From Dermanyssus gallinae (taxonomy: Eukaryota > Arthropoda > Arachnida > Mesostigmata > Dermanyssidae), in NCBI GenBank assembly GCA_003439945.1, contig QVRM01001421.1:287501-351500 (forward strand): a stretch of DNA of 64,000 nucleotides, read 5' to 3'. Made by a program: the position numbers and the translations under genes. The notes below the pieces were generated by a model. It saw only the letters and a program-made list of their open reading frames with translations. It made no database searches and was not told where the DNA came from. Shown here piece by piece: positions 23,560-35,299 of the stretch (its first letter is position 1; each line of letters opens with the position of its first letter).

Positions 23560-23960
23560 ATTACTGCGTGTTTAAATATATATAATTTTTGGGACAACGT
23601 TTGTTTGTTTTTTTATTATAATTAGCTAACAATTATAGGGAATAAAAACACCTGCTACGGAATCTTCGGGAGCTCTATGGCTGCAACAGGTATACGTTAG
23701 CGCGGGGATCCTGAGTTGCAACAATGACTTTCCGGCCCAGTTCCTCAAAAAATTCTATAGACTCCGGTCCGATCGGGCCAAAAGTCTGAATAGCAATCGG
23801 CTGAACTATAAATTGCCATGCTAATTTCTGGTATTTCGTTCATTTTTGGTTCTCGGTGATTCGGGCGCCCGCCCCCACCTCACGGCTAGTGTTTTAAACG
23901 TAGCTTCTGGCCAGTGTATATAACACCGTAACATTCAAACGTATATTTTGCCAGAAGAGT
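23560..23960 (-). mobile_element. RLE-type retroelement 3' relic inserted in the RT pseudogene
   Basis: The minus-strand translation gives 'YTLARSYV', a stop, 'NTSREVGAGARITENQK', a stop, 'TKYQKL', and 'IAIQTFGPIGPESIEFFEEL' followed by 'GRKVIVATQDPRANVYLLQ'. This aligns in order with the endonuclease C-terminus of the 8.4 kb element (TDSLAPSM ... AEAGKVRKYQN ... FHPLAFETLG). It is a different, more diverged subfamily. The 3' limit is unclear and may lie at the short TA tract near 23575. Confidence 0.7.
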
Positions 23961-24014
23961 AATTAAATCGTGTCGATCATAGTTTGCTAATATAAACGTA
24001 GAAAGCATTGGTAC

Positions 24015-24200
24015 ACATGCTTTCATGATTATTTGGTTTCGCTCTTAGTTACGAAGTCTGTCTTTTCGCATGAGGGTGGATTGTGGTCTCAGTCACTCGT
24101 TCACTGCACCCTCGGGGGTACCTCAAGGTGGTGCGCATCTCCTCAATTACATACGATATTTGCACTTTCTTTTTTGAGGACGACTGGTGCTCCGCACATG
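24015..24200 (+). pseudogene. Reverse transcriptase relic, part 2 (SGVPQG block)
   Basis: The frame reads 'WFRS', a stop, 'LRSLSFRMRVDCGLSHSFTA' then 'PSGVPQGGAHLLNYI'. The phrase F-x-A-P-S-G-V-P-Q-G is the highly conserved RT motif before the active site. It continues part 1 in the expected order. The catalytic F/YxDD block is not present. Confidence 0.75.
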
Positions 24201-24316
24201 CTGGAAACCTCAGCACCGCGTCTTCCGGGATGACTGTCAGATCGTACTCCGAAAGTGTGACTGTCGGACTGTGATCTGGCAGTAACCCCGAAAAACGCGG
24301 TGCTGAGGTGTTGCAG
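24201..24316. repeat. Imperfect inverted repeat, arms about 43 bp
   Basis: The left arm 24201-24243 and right arm 24273-24316 are reverse complements with several mismatches; the shared core is 'cctcagcaccgcgt'. The 29-nt spacer also contains a CTGTCGGACTGT-type repeat. It sits exactly where the RT relic stops. Confidence 0.7.
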
Positions 24317-25215
24317 TGGACGCACGTGGGTTAAGAGCCTTCCCCATACTAAACAGGCAAGACTGAAAGTCCTCGTGACCTGTGAGTATTTAGGTGGTGT
24401 AGAATGTAAAATCTCCGGCCGGTCGGTTGAGATATTTTCTGATGTTTGGGATCAGGGTCATAGAATGGCGCCTGGAGCACTCTATTGTAGACCATTTCTC
24501 TCCTCCAACCGGAGGACGGCAGTACGCTGATGTTCCTTGTATTTTTGGGGTCGGGGTTATCCGCAACGTCTGCGCATTATATTGGTCTATAGATACCATA
24601 TGATGAGAAGTAGCTTAAATACTTAGATTTCTTAAATTGTACTCTAAATTTAAAATAAAAGTAATTATAGAAAAAAAAACGCATTATAAATGGCGTTGGG
24701 CTCTGGTGTACGAAAAATGGAATGCTGTTATCTACGCATAAAAGCGTAGTACTAAAGTATAGAGATTGATCATATTATCATGCTTTGAATGGCTTTATAC
24801 TACCTATATCAATTGTAACCCGAGAAGTTCGCGTTCAAGTGTCTGCTGAGTTCGATCTCAGCCTTCATGTTACCACAATAAGTAGTAATAAACCTGCTTG
24901 AAAACGTGCAGACGGATTTTATAAGGAGACCCTGTTGGAGATGATCCTTGAACCGCAAAGACATGAATCTGCCAGAAACCGCTTTATTGCCTATCTTGAA
25001 GCCGGAGCGTACGATTGTTATTTTCGTTGCAACGAGCCACCATTTGGCTTCTTTTATGTTTGACCGGACTCTCTAAGAAGTCAGAGCTCGGTCTACCCGA
25101 AGGTAGTAGCACGCGCTGAGCACATGAAAAATATATTTGCTTACACAAGAACCAACCTGTTTTGCTGTTTAGCAGGTTTATGTATCATTCTGTATAGAAA
25201 TCAAACCCCTAAACG

Positions 25216-25254
<39 letters not shown>

Positions 25255-26460
25255 TATACATATATATATATATATATATTCGGTCAATCGGAAAGTTCTA
25301 CCGGCTAGCGAGCTCTTTTCTATTTAGCAGACCCTGGTGGAGGCATGCGCCTGTTATTAACAAGAACCATCTGCTATTTTAATGACCTGAAGTACTAAAA
25401 GCCAGCTCCGACTGAACGTATTTCTTATGCGACAGCGCTGTGCTATTTCGTGAGTGCCAAAAAAAAAATGCCAATGAAGGATCATTGGCATTTTTGAAAT
25501 TGTGTCTTTTTACGACCACAAAATGCTGACTGCGACTGCCTCGGTGCCGTTGATTTGTGCTCTCTGAAAAGACACTTGACAAGATCGCACACAAAGCCAA
25601 TTCGTCGCATGAATCCGTTCACTTGCATTTTGCAGCTAATGTTGTGTGGGTAGGTGAAACGTGCCGATGAAGGCTGCGCACTTTCAGAAAAGGTGGCCAA
25701 ATAAACTGCCTGGAAACCTGCGCTCGTTTTCTTGAAAAAGACAAAGAGTATTCTTTTGAAAATATTATTTTTATCGGCGATTTTATTTAGTAAAACGTAA
25801 CTCGCCTAAGCCATGATCCAAACTGAGTACCAAGCCTAAAACTAACACTTGCAAAAGCAGACCCTCATGCTAAGAAGATCATGCCGTGTGTTCGGTGAGG
25901 TTAGAAAGGCGTGGTGTATTATGAGCTTCTGCAGAGCAATAAGACGGTTAACAGTAAAATGTACTGCTAGGTGCTCAGCCATTTGGTCTCATTATCTGTT
26001 CCGCTCACTTTGCACTTCTCTGAGAAAAGAAAGCTTTGAATGTTCTGAAGGTATCAAAAACGGCCTTGAGCACTTTGTCCATATAAGAAGAAGAAATGTT
26101 TGTAAGGATGTTTTTCATTAAAAAAATTTATTGTTAAAGAAAGAAGTAGTATTCTGCTTCGCTGAAGTAAGATCGTAGATGTATAAAGTGTATATCTGAA
26201 TTTGCCTAAAAATCCGAGAATAAATGCGCTTTGAACAACAACATTTATAAGCGTACTAATTTATTTCAGATTTATTTGCTATGATTTGGTAAATGAAACC
26301 TGGATTTACCTGCACACGCCGAAAGGCCTTCCATTAGAGACGCATTCGACCGGAAAGGCTTTGGCGAGAGTTTTCTGAGATGGAAAAGATATTCTATGAA
26401 TTGACTGTCTTTCTACAGAAAGAACAATAACTGGAGAGTACGACACCATACAACTAGTTC
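24317..26460. other. No recognised gene; one long (TA)n array
   Basis: A (TA)n/CATA array lies at 25218-25281. Frames at 25379-25700 (-) and 25849-26121 (+) have no motif. Nothing else was recognised. Confidence 0.3.
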
Positions 26461-26546
26461 TAACAACAAGTCGGTTTTTAGAACGAGCCGGTTCTAAGAA
26501 TAAGCCGGTCCTAAGAATAAGCCGGTTCTAAGGACAAGCCGGTTCT

Positions 26547-27040
26547 ATCTTCAATTCAATTCAAGCGCTCCTCTATTGTTTTCAAAGAGTAGATCATTAT
26601 ATACATGGTTATTCACAAAAATCCTGTATTCAATATATAAAATGCACAATAGAAGAGACAAAAAGAACAATTTACTATATGATAGGGCGTAATAGTACTA
26701 TTGCGTGATATATGTAATAGGAAAGTTTATAATAATATATCACTAGTTCATGGTTCTCAACATTCTTGCCATGCGCCACGAAAACATATTGTTGATTCGG
26801 TCAGATCGTACCACAATTTTTGATGATATGGTTTGAGTACTGCGCAAATTGTTGTTGCGAATATTAAAAAGATGGGAAGTTTATTCGACTGAGATTTTCG
26901 TGCATACATTTTAAAGTCTGCTCTCGAGTGTCGTTCTGATATAGGTAGTAATTCGAGACTGCTACGCTCTACCTTACATCTCAAAGCAGCACGTCGAAGG
27001 AATTTAGACTGAACTTTTTGAATTGCATTATTATAATATA
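26547..27040 (-). mobile_element. Non-LTR retrotransposon 3' end inside the minisatellite
   Basis: The minus translation starts 'NAIQKVQSKFLRRAALRCKV' and continues with 'LELLPISERHSRADFKMY', the usual ORF2 C-terminal pattern (IQ-x-VQ-x-x-F-x-R ... L-x-L-x-x-x-x-x-R-x-x-x-D) of Jockey/CR1/I-type elements. The ORF stops at 26757. About 210 bp of 3' UTR follow and end in a short GAATT tandem repeat. Minisatellite units border both ends, so it is a 5'-truncated insertion into the array. Confidence 0.7.
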
Positions 27041-27902
27041 AGCCGGTTCTAAAAACGAGCCGGTTCTAAGGACAAGCCGGTTATAAGAACAAGACGGTTT
27101 TAAGAATGACCTGGTTCTAAGAACAAGCCGGTTTTTAGAATGAGACGGTTCTAAAAACGAGCCGGTTCTAAGAACAAGAAGGTTCTAAGAACGACCTGGT
27201 TCTAAGAACAAGCCGGTTCTAAAAACAAGTCGGTTCTAAGAACAAGTCGGTTCTAAGAACAAGCCGGTTTTAAGAACAAGCCGGTTTTAAGAACAAGCCG
27301 GTTTTAAGAACAAGCTGGTTCTAAGAACGAGCTGGTTCTAAGAACAAGCCGGTTCTAAGAACAAGCTGGTTCTAAGAACAAGTCGGTTCTAAGAACAAGC
27401 CGGTTTCAAGAACAAGCCGGTTTAAAGAACAAGCCGGTTTTAAGAACAACCTGGTTTTAAGAACGATCTGGTTCTAAGAACAAGCCGGTTCTAAGAACAA
27501 GTCGGTTCTAAGAACAAGCCGGTTATAAGAACAAGCCGATTCTAAAAACAAGCCGGTTCTAAGAACAAGCCGGTTTTAGAACGAGCTGGTTTTAAAAAAC
27601 GAGCTGGTTCTAAAAACGAGCTGGTTCTAAAAACGAGCCGGTTCTGAAAACGAGCCGGTTCTGAAAACGAGCCGGTTTTAAAAATGAGCCGGTTCTAAAA
27701 ATGAGCCGGTTCTACAAACGAGCCGGTTCTAAAAACGAGCCGGCTCAAAGAACATGCTGGTTCTAAGAACGAGCCGGTTTTTAAAACGAGCTGGTTCTAA
27801 GAACAGGCCGGTATTTAGAACGAGCCGGTTTTAAAAACGGGCCGGTTTTAAGAACGGGCCGGTTCTAAGAACGAGCTAGTTCTAAGAACGAGCTGGTTAT
27901 AA

Positions 27903-28198
27903 CAATAAATGGGAGGCCCAGGACTGCTTATACTGAAGTTGATTCAGCGCGTGGGCAGAAGTATTAGCCTTTCTATGGGAGACTCGGGAGCATCGGAGTT
28001 TTCGCGTCAGAGACTGTCTCTCAACATTTAACGAGGGAACGCAGCATCTGTTCGGGGAACATTGTCGAACTGGGCTAACACTGGGTTAGAGAACCCGTGA
28101 CCACACGTTCGCGCGGAAACAATTTTTCACTCCAAAGTGCTAACGTAAAAAGTTATATAACTAGATCAATCAAATAAAACAGATACATTAAAAAAATA
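27903..28198 (+). mobile_element. RLE-type retroelement 3' fragment inside the minisatellite
   Basis: The plus frame from about 27925 reads 'LLILKLIQRVGRSISLS', 'GASEFSRQRLSLNI', a stop, and 'RGNAASVRGTLSNWANTGL'. It aligns residue by residue with the last 60 codons of the 8.4 kb ORF (RASDFLRQRLSLDVQ / RGNAASVRGTLQKW). An A+T-rich 3' UTR then runs to an A-rich end at about 28197. Minisatellite units resume directly at both borders. It is 5'-truncated, with one stop. Confidence 0.85.
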
Positions 28199-29546
28199 AG
28201 ACGGTTCTAAGACCAATACGGTTCTAAGAACAAGACGGTTCTAAGAACTAGGCGGTTCTAAAAACGAGCTGGTTCTAAGAACGACCTGGTTCTAAGAACG
28301 AGCCGGTTCTAAAAACGAGCCGGTTCTAAGAACGAGCTGATTCTAAGCACAAGCTGGTTCTAAGAACAAGCCGGTTCTAATAACAAGCTGGTTCTATAAA
28401 CGAGCTGGTTCTAAGAATAAGCCGGTTCTAAGAACAAGGCGGTCCTAAGAACAAGACGGTTCTAAGAACAAGACGATTCTAAGAACAAGCCGGTTTTTAG
28501 AACAAACTGTTTCTAAAAACGAGCCGGTTTTTAGAATGAGCTGGTTTTAAGAACAGGACGGTCCTAAGATCAAGACGATCCTAAAAACAAGACGGTTCTA
28601 GGAACAATACGGTTCTAAAAACGAGCCGGTTCTAAGAACGAGCTGGTTCTAAGAACAAGTCGGCTTTTAGAACGAGCTGGTTATAAAAAACGGGCCGGTT
28701 CTAAGCATGAGCTGGTTCTAAGAACGAGCTAATTCTAAGAAAAAGCTGGTTCTAAAAGCAAGTCGGTTCTAATAACAAGCCGGTTCTAAGGACAAGCCGG
28801 TTCTAAGAACGAGCTGGTTCTAAGAACGAGCTGGTTTTAAGAACGAGCTGGTCTTAAGGACGAGCTGGTCTTAAGGACGAGCTGGTCCTAAGGACGATCT
28901 GGTCCTAAGAACGAGCTGGTGTCAAGAACGAATCGCTTCTTAGAACGAGCTGGTTATAAGACCAAGGCGGTTGTAAGAACGAGCCGGTTGTAAGAACAAG
29001 ACAATTCTAAAAACAAGACGGGTCTAAGAACGACCTGGTTTTAAGAACTAGCTGGTTCGAAAAACGGGCCGGTTGTAAGAACGAGCTGGTTTTAAGAACA
29101 AGCTGGTTCTAAATACGAGCCGGTTTTAAGAACGAACTGGTTCTAAAAGCAAGTTGGTTCTAAAAACAAACTGGCTCTAAAAGCAAGCCGGTTCGTAGGA
29201 CAAGCCGGTTCTAAGAACGAGCCGGTTCTACGAAAGAGCCGGTTCTACGCAAGAGGCCGGTTCTAAGTATAAACCGGTTCTAAGAACGAGCTGGTTCTAC
29301 GAAAGAGCTGGTTGTAAGAACAAGCTAGTTTTTTTAAACGAGCTGGCTATAAGAACAAGACGGTTCAAACAACAAGACGGTTCTAAGAACGAGCTGGTTC
29401 GAAGAACGAGCCGGTTTTAGAACAAATTGGTTCTAAGAACGAGCTGTTTTTAAGAACGAGCCAGTTCTTAGAGCGAGCTGGTTCTAAAATTCAGCCGGTT
29501 CTAAGAATGAGCTAGTTCGAAGAACAAGTCGGTTCTAAAAACAAGC

Positions 29547-30065
29547 AATACACAGGTTGGGTTATCCCTTTTAGACAGAGCGGTAGGCGGTCTTGAGGTA
29601 AACCCTGATATCGAGACTACTGTGACCTGCTGGAGAGGACAATGAAAAATGCAGTGAAGTAGAAAAGATTATAAGAAAATAGATCACATCCGCGGATTTC
29701 TTGAGCCTTTAATCTGAAACCGGACATGAACGAAACAGAATTTGGGATGAAGCGGTAAGCTTTGGTTAGCCCAATTCAACAATGTGCCCCGAACAGACGC
29801 TTTATATTCTCGCTGAATGTCGAGCGACAGCCTCTGACGCGAGAATTCGGATGCTGCCGTGAAGACTTCTGCTCACGCCCTGAATCAGCTTGAGTGTACG
29901 AGGGCTTGCAGCTCCCATAGTTTCGAACGCTAGCGGACCAAAATCGTGCGGATAATCAGCGCAGCAGAGAATTTTCTGCATTCGTTAGCCTCAGCTAACA
30001 TAGAGGCATGACCTGATCGGCCCGCACCTGCACCGATCATCAAAGGGGCAAATGAGTCGGTTTCA
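29547..30065 (-). mobile_element. RLE-type retroelement 3' fragment bordering the minisatellite
   Basis: The minus strand reads 'TDSFAPLMIGAGAGRSGHAS', 'MLAEANECRKF', then after a frameshift 'YPHDFGPLAFETMGAASPR' and, in another frame, 'SVRGTLLNWANQSL'. Each piece aligns in order with the endonuclease C-terminus of the 8.4 kb ORF. About 210 bp of 3' UTR follow and end against the last minisatellite unit at 29546. It is broken by at least two frameshifts. Part of the 3' UTR recurs at 45.32-45.46 kb. Confidence 0.85.
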
Positions 30066-30961
30066 TTGGGATTGATGAAATGATGAGTTAGTAAGAAAAT
30101 GATACTGTGCGAACGACGTCAACATTCGGTATATTTGGTCACAACAGTTCCCTGATTTCCGTGACTAAACACTCCGTCCTTCTAAAGCGGCGACCCACAA
30201 CGTTACCGCTACAGCTGTATAAGTTGCAATCTATCTAGTTGCCTAACACTACTACTAACTAAATACCTGGCTAATCAGGCGTAGAGATATAACGCATGAA
30301 ACCCCGGACGTACCCAAGCGGCCCAAGCAACGAAATCAGATCTACGTGTCTACACATCACGGAGGCATTCGTAGATGCATTAGTCGTGGCAGTAGTGCCC
30401 CGAATGACACAAAAGCTGACGCCAACATGCTTCGTCCTTGATCGGTCCCGCAACTAATCGACACCTATGCAACCTGCCTCCTGATCATTGCAAGGGCAAA
30501 TATGAACTCAAACGAACCCATCGTCAACAAAACGGCGATCTATCCACAACGACATTGGCGTTCACTGCTAGCTTTGTTCAATTCCCCTCTTGTTTTCATC
30601 ATCGAGCGTCGATACGGCTAAACACTGGTCAAATAGTCGATATAGCGCTCCACGGACGATCGTAAGCAAACTGTTATCGGCCTGCCGGCCAAGCCAAGAG
30701 CGACAGAGTGAACGGACAAAATCAATATTCGCTTCAACGCAGACAAAAAGCTCAGGCGGAGTGGGGTGTGTGTAGCAGATATAGAGTGCTGTCAATAGCT
30801 CAGCCTCGCGCGGTGAACCCCCACGTTGAGTGGGTGTATATATGTAAATATATCGGCAATCGGGTGATGTTTGACATTTGCTTCTCTTCAGCACTCCACT
30901 TACTTGTTAAGAAGTATCACATAACAAGTCAGATCAAAAGCTAGCGTCCGCTGGGTGCGTA

Positions 30962-31008
<47 letters not shown>

Positions 31009-33174
31009 CGTTTGCTTAAATCAATTAGCTTGGGTAAAATGTATCTAAATTATATATATACATACTTTGAATAAACTCATCGGCAGTTTATCGAGCATAT
31101 GCTTGCCGCACCCACTCCAGAAGGCCGCGGTGGCTAGCCGTAATAACATAAAAGCCTCACTCTCACAAAGCTCATGGCACATAGCAGCTAGCATGATCGG
31201 GTAAGTCACGCCAGACTTAGGTCAGCCATGAAAAAGCGGTGATTTGGAAATCCTTGATCTCCGTAACTTTTCAACAATTACTCTTAACACGTCTCACTCA
31301 ACAGTGACCACTCGACTTAGTGGCAGCCTACTTTCGAACACGCTTATGTAGATAACCAATAACCAATATCGTACTTAGAGGGCACTCCTGGTACTCCGGT
31401 CGCGTCTGCACGTAGACACGCTAACCAGATGTCGGAAATACTCTCCACTAAAGAAACACGGTCGATCAACTTCAACACGCTCGTCTTGCCACAATTATAT
31501 CGATGGAGGCTTGTATTGTGGTATCTCAGTAATGCGCTAACTAGATCAAATGGTAGACGAGCAACATTAAATCCATGTGTTCATTCAGACTAGGCTGAAT
31601 TTGGTCCATCAGTTGTCTGACTGCAGGCGGCATTCAGGCGGCTCTGCCATTGCAGGTAACAAAGATAGGACCAGTTTTAACAGGATGTTAAGACGGGTGT
31701 GTCGCATCGATATTGCAGTGAGCACCTCGCGGAATTCAGGTTTTTGCCTACTAGCATTTGGGTGGTCTCGTAGGTACTCTAGCCGATCGATGTTACTATA
31801 AGCATAAACACATTTGGCAGCAGTTTTAAAATGTTTGCTGTCATCGCACAGAACTAACAATTAAATCTACAATCTAACTATCAACGTTAAAATTATAATA
31901 CATAATTCTAATAATAATTAACTTAAAGCGTAGTTGGATGCTCCCTCTGCATGAAGTCCTCGTTGAATCGTCTAGGCGAATCAGCAATTTTTTTTATATG
32001 ATCCGTCCGAGCTTAGAACCGTTTTTGCTGTACTTGATGCCTTAGTCCGAAAACAGTTAGTATGTGCACTGAAGACTTTTCGACAGGTGTGTTCTGCCTT
32101 TCAAAGCATTCAAGTCCAGCCGATTAAGAAGGATGGTGATATCTTCAAGACGGTCACAGAGAGTATGTTGTCGCGCATACTCGTATAAATTGCGTTATTT
32201 TAATATTCGTTACTTGTGTCACATCATTCTCAAGATCCGTTCGCAGTCAGTTTTAGCGGCTTTTAGTAACACGGGACTCCGGGCGCTCGACAATTAGTGT
32301 AATTACCATTGTTTTCATTTAAAGTTTGCATTTAGCAATTACTTCGTCACTGCGACATCACTCACGTTGGGACGCCGTTTTCGACTTTCCTAATGTGCAA
32401 TTATAATAACCGATATCTAACCGCCTATCCGCGTGTCTACTACGAAACACCTTCGTAGGCGAAGGCGATTACTAAAATTGAGATGGTGATTGTAAAGCCC
32501 TACCTCGGCAATTCAGACGCAAGTCGCTCTCATCTCGTTGTGGCGAGAACATTGTCTCGGTAGCAGCATTATTGATTGCTAAACTAGACAAAGTCGATGT
32601 TGTGGTCTAGCTAGTGCAGTCCCTAGTTGTGTGTTGTCGCGTTTCTAGCCTCGCCTCTCACGCCTTCAGAACGTCATTGTTTTCATCGTTTCGACTATCA
32701 TAACAGTGAGCTTTGGCGGTTCGAGGTCATGATGCTTGGCTGCGTTTGAAGTACTTGTTATGCAGCTGCGGTCGCTCCCTGCAATATTGCTAATGTGGCA
32801 GTCGTCTTAAGTGCAGATGGTTTCGGCTTCAATCGTGTCTCCTCACTCAAATCTTGGCTTGGTATCTGCCACAGAGGCCTTGCGCAAGACTGCTTGCTGC
32901 ACTTTAGGTAAATAAGATGTTCGGCTATTTGGTGACGACCACTGGTCCTGAAGTGCATTCTGCACTTCAAATGACGGCGTCTGCGGCCGGCAATACTCTC
33001 CAAAGGCTCTTCTCGAAAAAGCAACACTGTTTGATCGGTGAAGTAAATGAAGCTTTTGTGTACCTCGCACCAAAGATTACAGTAGTAGCTGAGCTTTTAG
33101 ATTGCTTGACAAACAACCAGGTTACCCGCGCTTATTTTCATGAGCCATTAACCCGCGTTCCACTCTAAGTGTTC

Positions 33175-33205
<31 letters not shown>

Positions 33206-33351
33206 TTGCGTATCACAGGAGGCGAGGGTAAGGTTCAAAGCAGAAGGTAGCATGTTAGAAGCCACAACGGACTCTTAAAATACGTGTTAGAGGTAGTGCA
33301 GGCCGGGTAGTGCATTAGTTTATATTGTGCATATGGAGTAAGATCCTATAT
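30066..33351. other. No recognised gene (about 3.3 kb); two (TA)n arrays
   Basis: (TA)n arrays lie at 30967-31007 and 33174-33201. Frames at 31609-31860 (-) and 32917-33168 (+) have protein-like composition, and the latter follows a 'ctttag' acceptor-like site, but neither resembles a known family and both overlap opposite-strand frames. Confidence 0.3.
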
Positions 33352-33543
33352 ACCGAGCAAGATGGCTTAGTGGCAAAGCCTTTGCCTTGCATTCGGGACG
33401 ACTGGGTTCGAGACCCAGACCGGCCACTCTTAAATTGGTTTGCATAGTTTCCAATTTAGACAAGGTAAATGCCGGAGTGGATTAAAATTAGCCATGACAT
33501 GAAAAAACCGTACACGGGCAATAGCCTTACGGAAAATCCTTTA

Positions 33544-33546
<3 letters not shown>
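33352..33546 (+). repeat. SINE-B copy 2 (tRNA-derived, best preserved)
   Basis: It has a tRNA-like head with the pol III A box TGGCTTAGTGG (33363-33373) and B box GGTTCGAGACC (33415-33425). The body contains 'aaattggtttgcatagtttcc', 'aaggtaaatgccggagtgg' and 'agccatgacatg', and the end reads 'ttacggaaaatcctttaaaaa' leading straight into (TA)n. It is the only copy here with both boxes and full length, so it is a good reference for the family. Confidence 0.9.

Positions 33547-33579
<33 letters not shown>
33547..33579. repeat. (TA)n tail of SINE-B
   Basis: TA repeats directly continue the 3' end of the SINE. Confidence 0.95.
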
Positions 33580-33580
<1 letters not shown>

Positions 33581-35299
33581 TTATACTCCATAGGCGGCAA
33601 TCCGCTTGGCTTAAAACAGCTTCTCAGAGACTCTTGGGTATAGCGGCACCTAATACCTTGAGGTACACAAATCACGTAACAGACACGGCATGATACAAAC
33701 TGCCATTTACAGGCTACCACCACCTTGATGCATTGAGAACCTAGAACCAGATATGGCAAACCTACAAAAGGACGAAGGTAAAAAGCTGCAAAAAAGACGC
33801 GCAAACACCCAAAATAGAAACTGTATACTTTCTACTGCTAAGGCACGGTCTTCGCAGGCAACGCGAAAGCCGAGGTACGAAGGGGCTAATTGAGAGGCGT
33901 AGTTTAGAGGCAAACTGAAAAGAGGTTAAGACATTGACGCTTTTTTTCACACATATACGTACAGACATATATAAATCCAATTCATACAAAATAACACTTT
34001 ACTAATTTATGTAAGAACGTGTGTGACGAACTATCCGTTACGAATATAAGCTGTTCACAATGCTTAGAGAGGGAGCAATATATATAGGGAGCGATACATT
34101 TAGCTAAACACAAACATTTCATACACGACTAAGCTGCCTGTCCAGATTCAGGACGTCTGCAAGCACGTTCACGTGGGCAGCTACAGGGTTTCCTTATAAC
34201 TACAGCAAATAGTGGAGGGTGTCCGGAGTAAAACAATAATCTATAGACATACACTGCAAAATTCAGCAGCGGCGCCATAAAATGCAGTAAATGCTCGTCA
34301 TGCAAATAGTAGAAATACACATCGGGTAGTTTGACAGTTAATGGTGTATAGAGCATCCGAGTCAACCATAACATTAATAGATTCTATTTATTATTAGAGT
34401 TTATAAACGCATATGGAAAACGTGGCTGAAATGTTGAAAATGTGTTGGAATGTGATAATTGTGGGCCTACGCCGAGAACCTCTCAGCTCGATCGGAACGG
34501 AACGCATGTCCTTTTTCAAAAAACAGCGACCATCACACCATCAAAACGTTGAAAATATGAATAGAGCACGGAAGCACTCAACGATAAACGCGTACTTTTT
34601 TGGAAAAATACAATTATTTATCTATAACTAATATTATCAGGTGGTATTTGGAAGATACGGCCATATTCGACTTGCTGTTACTTGTGGACAATACGGCGAC
34701 GGTGGCCGTTTATGGCAACATGCCTTAATTCCTAGTCGAGATACGGCAACGATCCCTTTTTTCCTCTAGCTGCAATCCTAATTAGCAAAGAAAGTAATTA
34801 GGCCGATAGAAATTTGTCGAAGCGAATATCTACACAAATAGGCCTCCGCTTTTCCGTTCCGCCAGCTACGCCGGGCTGAAAGATAATTTGTCGCGCTATT
34901 TGCGGATGTTGTTGCGGTCTAATAAAACACAAATGGAGAGGGAGGGGGGGGGGGGGTAAAATGGAAACTAATGGAACAAGATTTTTCACACTGTTGATCG
35001 GTTAGGATTATAAAGTCCAGAGACGACTTCGTTACATGCCGCTCTAGCCGGTGGACCCAAACGAGTATGCAAATAAAATTGTTTGAATGGATTCAAAAGA
35101 AAAACCTATGAGATACCGTCGCCTAGCCTCCTAGCATATAGGGCGATATGAGAGGAAGAAGCTCATTCGTGACACATCCGAACGAACTTTCTGAATGGAA
35201 GACGTCGAATAATACAATAGAATAGGAGAAAATGAAGTCGCACGTGGTGGCGGTGATGGTGATGATGGTAATAATAATAGTGATGATAACAGTGATCAT
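33580..35299. other. No recognised gene
   Basis: A poly-G run (about 34946-34957) and GGTGATGG-type triplet repeats near 35250-35300 are present. Nothing else was seen. Confidence 0.3.

Larger units (their letters stand above)
26461..29546. repeat. 17-bp minisatellite array, interrupted
   Basis: The unit is GGTTCTAAGAACAAGCC with common variants (CGAGCTG, CAAGTCG, CAAGACG and TTTAA for TCTAA). It occupies 26461-26546, 27041-27902 and 28199-29546, about 2.3 kb or roughly 135 units. The embedded GTTCTAAGAAC is palindromic except at its centre. Because 17 is not a multiple of 3, the TAA in the unit (and TAG on the other strand) falls in every frame each 51 bp, so the array is free of ORFs. Two insertions interrupt it. 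Confidence 0.97.

Noticed and set aside
26461..29546. CRISPR array
   Set aside because: The repeats are contiguous 17-mers with no unique spacers of constant length, in a eukaryotic setting, so this is a minisatellite.
26461..29546. Heat-shock elements in the minisatellite
   Set aside because: The TTC and GAA halves are separated by 3 nt (TTC-TAA-GAA), not the 2 nt of a canonical HSE.
33352..33430. Functional tRNA genes at the SINE heads
   Set aside because: A and B boxes are present, but the sequences continue into shared non-tRNA bodies that recur elsewhere and lack a proper acceptor stem, so they are SINEs.
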